Both the position numbers and the translations under genes were made by a program. Below the pieces are notes generated by a model that made no database searches, was not told where the DNA came from, and saw only the letters and a list, made by a program, of their open reading frames with translations. A stretch of 64,000 nt of DNA from Clostridiaceae bacterium AM27-36LB (GTDB taxonomy: Bacteria; Bacillota; Clostridia; Lachnospirales; Lachnospiraceae), in contig QUJQ01000003.1 in NCBI GenBank assembly GCA_003480725.1, forward strand, positions 435,515 through 499,514. The letters are read 5' to 3'. Position 1 is the first letter of the stretch. Each line of letters opens with the position of its first letter. Positions 59,099 through 64,000 of this stretch are shown piece by piece.

Positions 59099-59956
59099 TT
59101 ACATTCCTTTGATGTACTCTTCAATTGCATCATGCCAGTCAGCAAATCTGTGTTCACCGGTCAGGCGGAACATCATGTTATCCAGAATGGAATATGCCGG
59201 ACGGTTCGCAGATGCCGGATTATTTTTTACATACTCTTCCGTCGTAATATGATTTACTTTGGTTTTCTTTCCGGCCAGACGGAAGATCTCATCAGTAAAA
59301 TCTGCCCAGTTGGTATCACCCTCGCAGGTACCATGGAAGATACCATAGTTCGCGGTTGGAAGCAGCCATGCCATAGCTCTTGCCAGTTCTGCAGCACTGG
59401 TCGGAGTTCCCAGCTGATCCTTTACAACGCTTACCTCGTCATGTGTCTCAGACAGCTTCAGCATTGTCTTTACAAAATTGTTGCCATCGCCGTAGAGCCA
59501 TGCAGTACGGATGATGAAGAACTCTTTTGCAAACTGCTGAACAAATTTCTCACCGGCAAGCTTGGTCACACCATAAGCACTCTTCGGATCCGGAGTATCG
59601 AACTCGGTGTACGGTCTGGTTCCATTTCCATTAAATACATAATCTGTGGAAATGTGCATCATCTTGGCACCGGTCTCAGTTGCCGCAATACTTAAGTTGC
59701 GCGGTCCCAGTGCATTGATCTTCCATACGATATCTCCTGCGGTCTCACAGCCATTTACATTGGTAAATGCGGCACAGTTCAGGATCGCATACGGTTTTAC
59801 CTCCCGCGCCATCTCCATTACTTTATCAATATCGGTAATATCCAGTTCAGCCACATCGGTATTTACCAGCTCATAATCTTCATTACCTGCCAGCTGCTTG
59901 TTGATTGCTCTTCCCAGCTGTCCGTTACATCCTGTGATGATCAGTTTCTTCTTCAT
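59099..59956 (-). CDS. rfbD: dTDP-4-dehydrorhamnose reductase
   Basis: Final step of dTDP-L-rhamnose synthesis. The 285-residue SDR protein has the NADPH motif ITGCNGQLGRAI, HISTDYVFNG, the catalytic Tyr-Lys pair in SAYGVTKLAGE, and RTAWLYGDG. rfbA, rfbB and rfbC are not in the window, so they must lie elsewhere. It overlaps the DUF2304 gene by 32 bp. Presence here suggests the polymer contains rhamnose. Confidence 0.93.
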   Translation of the reverse strand: MKKKLIITGCNGQLGRAINKQLAGNEDYELVNTDVAELDITDIDKVMEMAREVKPYAILNCAAFTNVNGCETAGDIVWKINALGPRNLSIAATETGAKMMHISTDYVFNGNGTRPYTEFDTPDPKSAYGVTKLAGEKFVQQFAKEFFIIRTAWLYGDGNNFVKTMLKLSETHDEVSVVKDQLGTPTSAAELARAMAWLLPTANYGIFHGTCEGDTNWADFTDEIFRLAGKKTKVNHITTEEYVKNNPASANRPAYSILDNMMFRLTGEHRFADWHDAIEEYIKGM

Positions 59957-60329
59957 GTTTTGCTTTCTCCTTTTTCAACTCTTGTTCCAGGTCCTGTAAT
60001 CTCTTCTCATTGAGTGCCACCATCTGATCCAGGGTACGCACACTGTTGGACAGGCGGGACAATGCCACCGTCAGTGAAAAGATAATGAGCAGAGAAAAAC
60101 AGAATCCCAGGAAAAATATCATATTTACCGGTGCGTAGATTCCAAGGAATCCAGACACCACATTTAACAAAGCCGGGGCGCAGTCAAATACAAACAATGC
60201 TGTCAGAACCAGCATCCAGACCAACGCATATTTCAGTTCCAGACTTCTGCGGCGGATCATATTGATCAGGATCGCCAATATAAATAAAATAGCCAGACCG
60301 ACCACGATCTGCAGTTTTACTGTCATCAT
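59925..60329 (-). CDS. DUF2304 domain membrane protein
   Basis: A 134-residue protein: three hydrophobic segments (about 5-25, 34-55, 70-95) and a basic/acidic helical tail. The RRRSLELKYALVWMLVL motif is the DUF2304 mark. Members are regularly next to GT2 genes that act on polyprenyl phosphate, as here; they may help recruit or flip the lipid sugar. AGGAGG lies 8 bp before the ATG. Its 3' end overlaps rfbD. Confidence 0.85.
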   Translation of the reverse strand: MMTVKLQIVVGLAILFILAILINMIRRRSLELKYALVWMLVLTALFVFDCAPALLNVVSGFLGIYAPVNMIFFLGFCFSLLIIFSLTVALSRLSNSVRTLDQMVALNEKRLQDLEQELKKEKAKHEEETDHHRM

Positions 60330-60334
60330 GGCAA

Positions 60335-61024
60335 TTACCTCCTAAGTCCTTCCATCAGAATTGCCAGCGTCACCTTGATCATATAATAAGCTGACTTAAA
60401 TCCTGCGATAGAAGAGCTGCCCTCTTCCCTTTCTCTCATAACTACCGGAAGCTCCGTGACTTTCTTGCCCATTCTGAGGATCGCCATCACACTCTCCGGC
60501 TCCGGATAATCCTTCGGATAATTCTGTGCGTAGATTTCCATAACCTGACGGTTCACCATACGCATACCGGAAGTGGGATCTGTCACCAGCTTTCCTGTCA
60601 TCAGTTTGATCAGAACTGAGAAATAGCGGATTCCCACACGGCGCAGTCCCGATGACTGAAATCCTTCCTTTTCAATAAAACGGGAACCAATGACCATATC
60701 ACTGCCTGTCCGTTCCAGTTCCTCTGCCATCTGTTCCAGATAAGACGCATCGTGCTGTCCGTCTCCATCAAACTGAACCGCCAGATCATAGCCGTTCTGG
60801 CATCCATACAGATAGCCTGTCTGCACAGCACCACCGATTCCCAGGTTAACAGACAGATTTACATGTTTGATTCCATTTTTCCGACATACTTCCAATGTAT
60901 CATCGGTGGAACAATCGTTGATTACTATATAATCAAATCCCGGCGCATTCTGCCGGATATCGTCAACTGCCCGCTCAATACTTGCACTTTCATTAAAAGC
61001 GGGAATAATGACCAGTTTTTTCAT
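60335..61024 (-). CDS. GT2 glycosyltransferase (polyprenol-phosphate type)
   Basis: A 229-residue GT-A enzyme beginning LVIIPAFNESASIERAV, with VINDCSTDDT, VQFDGDGQHDASYL (the DxD motif), SRFIEKEGFQSSGLRR and DPTSGMRM. It resembles dolichol-phosphate mannose synthases without the C-terminal membrane helices; the DUF2304 protein, whose gene follows by 5 bp, may provide membrane attachment. Confidence 0.87.
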   Translation of the reverse strand: MKKLVIIPAFNESASIERAVDDIRQNAPGFDYIVINDCSTDDTLEVCRKNGIKHVNLSVNLGIGGAVQTGYLYGCQNGYDLAVQFDGDGQHDASYLEQMAEELERTGSDMVIGSRFIEKEGFQSSGLRRVGIRYFSVLIKLMTGKLVTDPTSGMRMVNRQVMEIYAQNYPKDYPEPESVMAILRMGKKVTELPVVMREREEGSSSIAGFKSAYYMIKVTLAILMEGLRR

Positions 61025-61082
61025 AAAAACAGTTCTCCTGATATCATGCTTCTTTTAAGCATACCACATTTTGACTTGTTTG

Positions 61083-61838
61083 TCACTCTCCGCGGGCGGT
61101 CACAAACTGAGACAGCACCCGGAATACTCTGCAAAGATCCGTAAACCATGCAAAATGCACACCATTTTCCTTCAATGCCCGGTGTCCTTCCAACATGGAT
61201 TCCACATAGGCTCCCAGACTGTTGGTGCTGGTTCCGCCATGAGACATGTACACCAGCACTTCCGGAATGTAAGATAATTTTACTTTATCTTTGTATAAAA
61301 TTCGTACCATAAATTCATAATCCCCGGAAATCCGATAATCAGTCCGGTAATATCCGTACGAATCATAGACTTCTTTTCTAAGATACAGAGTCGGGTGTCC
61401 CGGCATCCAGCCACTCCTGATATGTCCCTGACCCTGGTGCCACTTCCGCACCACCCGGTCACCGTCCATATAGCACAGATCACCGTGCACACCGTCTGTT
61501 CCTTCCCGCTCCATGATCTCCACCATGCGCGCCAGCACAGTCTCATCTGCAAAATGATCAAAGCAGGTGCCGATAATATCACCGGTACACAGCTTCAACC
61601 CCTTGTTGATTGCATCATAGATCCCATCGTCCGGCTCCGAAATCCAGCGGAAAGCTCCCGGCTGTTCCTCTGATAATCGGGTCAGCATCTCCACGGTTCC
61701 GTCCGTGGAACCGCCGTCCACGATAATATGCTCAATATTTTTATACGTCTGTTTCCGCACTTCTTCCATAATGTGGCAAAGATTGTCCATGTCGTTGTAT
61801 GTGGTCGTCACCACCGACACTTTTGGCATTGTACTCAT
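61083..61838 (-). CDS. GT2 glycosyltransferase
   Basis: A 251-residue GT-A glycosyltransferase: VSVVTTTYNDMDNL at the N-terminus, HIIVDGGSTDGT, a DxD-like DGVHGDLCYMDGD, and GHPTLYLRKEVYDSYGYY with DYEFMVRILYK. This is the subclass with WcaA-like acceptor motifs, likely adding one sugar to a lipid-linked glycan. The preceding GT4 gene ends at the base before its ATG. Confidence 0.88.
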   Translation of the reverse strand: MSTMPKVSVVTTTYNDMDNLCHIMEEVRKQTYKNIEHIIVDGGSTDGTVEMLTRLSEEQPGAFRWISEPDDGIYDAINKGLKLCTGDIIGTCFDHFADETVLARMVEIMEREGTDGVHGDLCYMDGDRVVRKWHQGQGHIRSGWMPGHPTLYLRKEVYDSYGYYRTDYRISGDYEFMVRILYKDKVKLSYIPEVLVYMSHGGTSTNSLGAYVESMLEGHRALKENGVHFAWFTDLCRVFRVLSQFVTARGE

Positions 61839-63050
61839 CTATTCCCCCTGACCGGTCAGTCTGTGATACAGTTTCACATAGTCCATAAACCGATCCTGTT
61901 TCTTATAATATGCTGCTCTTTGTAAGCAGTCTTCTGTAGTCCTTGGACAGGCTGCCTCTTCTCTGATTGCCTGCTCCAGTGCCGCTTCATCGCCCTTTGG
62001 CACAATCCGACCGCACTTCTCATCGAGACTCTCCGGACTTCCGCCAGTCTCATAGGTGATCACCGGTGTTCCGCAGGACAATGCCTCCAGATTGGTGGTC
62101 GGAAAATTATCCTCCAGAGTAGCATTCACAAATACATCCGCCATGGAATAATAGTCTGCAAGATCCTGTGCACTCTCCGTACGCTCCAGCCCCATCACAT
62201 TGGATGGCAGATTCTTCAATTGCTTTTTACTGAGTCCAATCAGGATGATCTGCATGGATGCCGGCAGCTTTTCTGCCAGTTTTAAAAATGCAGGCAGTCC
62301 TTTTCTGCGCTCCCACACATTGGCAACACCCAGAATCACATACTTTCCTTCCAGTCCAAGCTTCTGCCTCAGGGCAGTTCCGTCCGTCGGATGAAATACA
62401 CTCTGATCAATACCGTTCGGAATCACTACCACCGGATAGTCCTTGAGGAACGACTGCTCCACCTGACCTTTCAGCCACTGGGAAGGTGTTACAATAGTCA
62501 GATTCTTCACGCCGGTAAATGCAGCCTTCTTTCGCACATAATTCTGCTCCGTATGATTGCAGAACAGCGCATATGGGTAGGTCTTCCGATATTCCCGACA
62601 ATGTTTACAGCCTGTCTTCCACTGGTCGCAGCCTGTATAATCATAAAATGCACAGTGTCCCGTATAGGGCCAGCAATCGTGCAAGGTCCACACCACTGGC
62701 TTACCTGCCTGCTTCAGATAAGAAAACAATTCTTCCACCTGCAGGATAAATCCATGTATATTGTGAAGATGGATCACATCTGGATCCCATTCTCTGATCT
62801 TCTCAATGAGCTTTCTGGTCTGCCCTGTGGATGCAAAGCCATGCTCTCCGCGGAAAAAGGTAGACAATACATGAAATCCCATATCAAGATCCGATCCAAA
62901 CCGGAATGCCTCCACGCCTTCTGGTGCCTGTCGTCTTCCATAGGCGATCAGCCCTTCATCACCGCAGCTTTTCAGTGTATGGTAAATATCCACCGTGATA
63001 CGTCCCACGCTTCCGCTTCCGCACACTGTACTGATCTGCAATACCTTCAT
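61839..63050 (-). CDS. GT4-family glycosyltransferase
   Basis: A 403-residue GT-B enzyme. It starts MKVLQISTVCGSGSVGRI and has VIHLHNIHGFI, LHDCWPYTGHCAFYDY with a Cys-rich insertion (CDQWKTGCKHC) typical of a WcaC-like subgroup, VVIPNGIDQSVFHPT and the GT4 motif EALSCGTPVITYETGGSPE. Start at 63050 has AAAGGAG 6 bp upstream; the frame to 63131 is not coding. First gene of the minus-strand glycan run, with about nine genes following closely. Confidence 0.9.
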   Translation of the reverse strand: MKVLQISTVCGSGSVGRITVDIYHTLKSCGDEGLIAYGRRQAPEGVEAFRFGSDLDMGFHVLSTFFRGEHGFASTGQTRKLIEKIREWDPDVIHLHNIHGFILQVEELFSYLKQAGKPVVWTLHDCWPYTGHCAFYDYTGCDQWKTGCKHCREYRKTYPYALFCNHTEQNYVRKKAAFTGVKNLTIVTPSQWLKGQVEQSFLKDYPVVVIPNGIDQSVFHPTDGTALRQKLGLEGKYVILGVANVWERRKGLPAFLKLAEKLPASMQIILIGLSKKQLKNLPSNVMGLERTESAQDLADYYSMADVFVNATLEDNFPTTNLEALSCGTPVITYETGGSPESLDEKCGRIVPKGDEAALEQAIREEAACPRTTEDCLQRAAYYKKQDRFMDYVKLYHRLTGQGE

Positions 63051-63068
63051 GTTCTCTCCTTTGCCGCA

Positions 63069-63112
63069 TTGCCCGCTTTTCAAATCTATGCTATACTTTT
63101 TCACAAGTATAG
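63069..63112 (+). promoter_or_regulatory. Divergent promoter region with inverted repeat
   Basis: Plus strand TTGCCC (63069-63074), 17-bp spacer, TATACT (63092-63097) for the NodZ/FUT8-like gene. The -10 is part of the inverted repeat CTATACTT-N6-AAGTATAG (63091-63112), which could be an operator shared with the divergent GT4 gene. Confidence 0.45.
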
Positions 63113-63130
63113 TATAAGCGAGGTAATTCA

Positions 63131-63913
63131 ATGATAATCATACAACCTTCCGGCGGTTTATGCAATAGAATGCGGGTGATTAATTCCGGCTGGAAACTGG
63201 CACGTGAACGCCATGACCAGTTCAAAGTCCTCTGGAATTGTAACGCAGAGCTTAACTGTCCGTTTGAATCTCTGTTTCAGCCTGTGAAAGAGTTTAAGAT
63301 CACCAGCATCCACTCCGTGGCAGATCCGCGGAAACTGTTTCACCAGAAGACGGCCCGTCACTATCTGACCAACGATGAGATCCTAGCACACCGCAATGCA
63401 GATGGTATCCTGGATCCAGCCTATGTGGCTACACTCACAGGCAAGACCTATATCTTCACCTGGGAGTGGTTCTATCCATCCGAAGACTATCATCTGTTTG
63501 TCCCAACAGACCGGCTGCAGGCGCGGATCGATGCCATGACTGCAAAGTTTGGATCTTCCTGTGTGGGTGTCCACATCCGCCGGACGGACAATCAGCCAGC
63601 TATTGGAAAAAGCTCTACGGATGCCTTTATCACTTCTATGAAGAAAGAATTGGAAGCGGACCCTGACACCATGTTCTATCTTGCCACTGATGACAAACAG
63701 GAAGAATCTGCTCTGCGAGAGGTATTTCCGGATCGTATCCTCTCTAACGAAGACCGATGTCTGCGTCGAGACAGTGTAGATGGCATGCATGATGCTTTAC
63801 TGGATCTTTACTGTCTGGCTTCCACCAGAAAGATCATCGGAAGTTATTTCAGTTCATTCACGGATATTGCTGCAGATATGCATAAGATTCCAAAAGTGAT
63901 CGCTGGAGAATAA
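63131..63913 (+). CDS. Putative fucosyltransferase-like protein (NodZ/FUT8-type fold)
   Basis: A 260-residue protein. The N-terminal IQPSGGLCNRMRVINSGWKLA is the nucleotide-sugar-binding start typical of GT-B fucosyltransferases acting on alpha-1,2/1,6 links, and VGVHIRRTDN (about 139-148) is the diagnostic H-x-RR-x-D motif of the GT11/GT23/GT65 superfamily. GDP-fucose is thus the likely donor. GAGGT precedes the ATG. It is divergent from the GT4 gene and is the last gene seen; no GDP-fucose synthesis genes are in the window. Confidence 0.72.
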   Translation: MIIIQPSGGLCNRMRVINSGWKLARERHDQFKVLWNCNAELNCPFESLFQPVKEFKITSIHSVADPRKLFHQKTARHYLTNDEILAHRNADGILDPAYVATLTGKTYIFTWEWFYPSEDYHLFVPTDRLQARIDAMTAKFGSSCVGVHIRRTDNQPAIGKSSTDAFITSMKKELEADPDTMFYLATDDKQEESALREVFPDRILSNEDRCLRRDSVDGMHDALLDLYCLASTRKIIGSYFSSFTDIAADMHKIPKVIAGE

Positions 63914-63945
63914 TCCTAAGCGGTACGCCGCCGGGCGCACGCATA

Positions 63946-64000
63946 ATCGAGTAGGAGGCTAACCATTAGTTGATTAGCCGACCTCTCACACCACCGTGCG
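63946..64000 (-). mobile_element. 3' end of a group II intron (partial)
   Basis: On the minus strand, GTGCGGTGG-like opening GCACGGTGGTGTGAGAGG is followed by a GGCTAA/TTAGCC stem and CCTCCTACTCGAT. This matches the domain V/VI end of bacterial group II introns with the bulged branch-point A and a 3' boundary near 63946. The intron and any reverse transcriptase extend past the right edge. The 32 bp between the last gene and this point hold a GC-rich GCGGTACGCCGC palindrome. Confidence 0.5.

Noticed and set aside
1..64000. CRISPR arrays, integrases, prophage genes or toxin-antitoxin pairs
   Set aside because: No regularly spaced repeats, no integrase or cas genes and no convincing TA pair were seen.

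Overview
The window reads as chromosome of an anaerobic, low-to-moderate GC Firmicute of the Clostridia, most likely family Lachnospiraceae. This rests on the Gram-positive PolC replicase, YerC/TrpR-like regulator, DUF1836, DUF6142, DUF1653 and DUF1294 small families, the putative DNA-repair pair TIGR03915/radical SAM, PyrK-type dihydroorotate dehydrogenase, strong AGGAGG ribosome sites and TTGACA/TATAAT promoters. I cannot name genus or species. About nine tenths of the genes lie on the minus strand.

Layout. 1-2.6 kb: tail of a heavy-metal-associated protein gene, DUF1836, YerC-like regulator, a PHP phosphoesterase and a HAD hydrolase. 2.6-12.3 kb: purA, then a thyA-folA-ftsW-ispG-polC run from a clear thyA promoter. 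12.3-12.8 kb: a gene-free stretch holding two inverted copies of a structured RNA-like element. 12.8-20.1 kb: alanine/glycine:sodium symporter with an alpha/beta hydrolase, a TIM-barrel protein with a Cys-rich partner, DUF1294, a LysR regulator and an XPD/DinG-type helicase. 20.3-22.9 kb: an HPr-like protein without the catalytic histidine, and a two-gene DNA-repair operon under twin LexA-like boxes. 22.9-28.4 kb: a four-gene phosphonate operon (PEP mutase fused to two nucleotidyltransferase domains, Fe-dependent alcohol dehydrogenase, phosphonopyruvate decarboxylase, PfkB kinase).

28.5-38.4 kb: YdcF-like membrane protein, a TA-flanked palindromic element, Mrp ATPase, DUF1653 protein, an amino-acid-type binding lipoprotein, tRNA-Trp, a gntR-clpC-radA operon with a likely autoregulatory operator, and a secreted/anchored acidic protein. 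38.5-48.5 kb: purE-M-N-D, an M29 aminopeptidase, small membrane proteins (one of 51 codons) and pyrF-K-D-E. 48.6-51.1 kb: a small membrane protein, a candidate small RNA and a two-domain PPK2 kinase. 51.1-63.9 kb: a surface-glycan locus with three membrane acyltransferases, a CDP-glycerol-type transferase, two GT-C transferases, a GtrB-like polyprenyl-phosphate glycosyltransferase, dTDP-rhamnose reductase, DUF2304, two further GT2s, a GT4 and a NodZ/FUT8-like putative fucosyltransferase. The window ends inside what looks like the 3' end of a group II intron.

Together the genes cover nucleotide synthesis, replication and repair, protein quality control and envelope building. The items most worth following up are the paired covarying RNA element (12.32-12.75 kb), the phosphonate operon with its triple-domain PEP mutase, the twin SOS boxes over the repair operon, and a family of GAGCC palindromes in intergenic regions.
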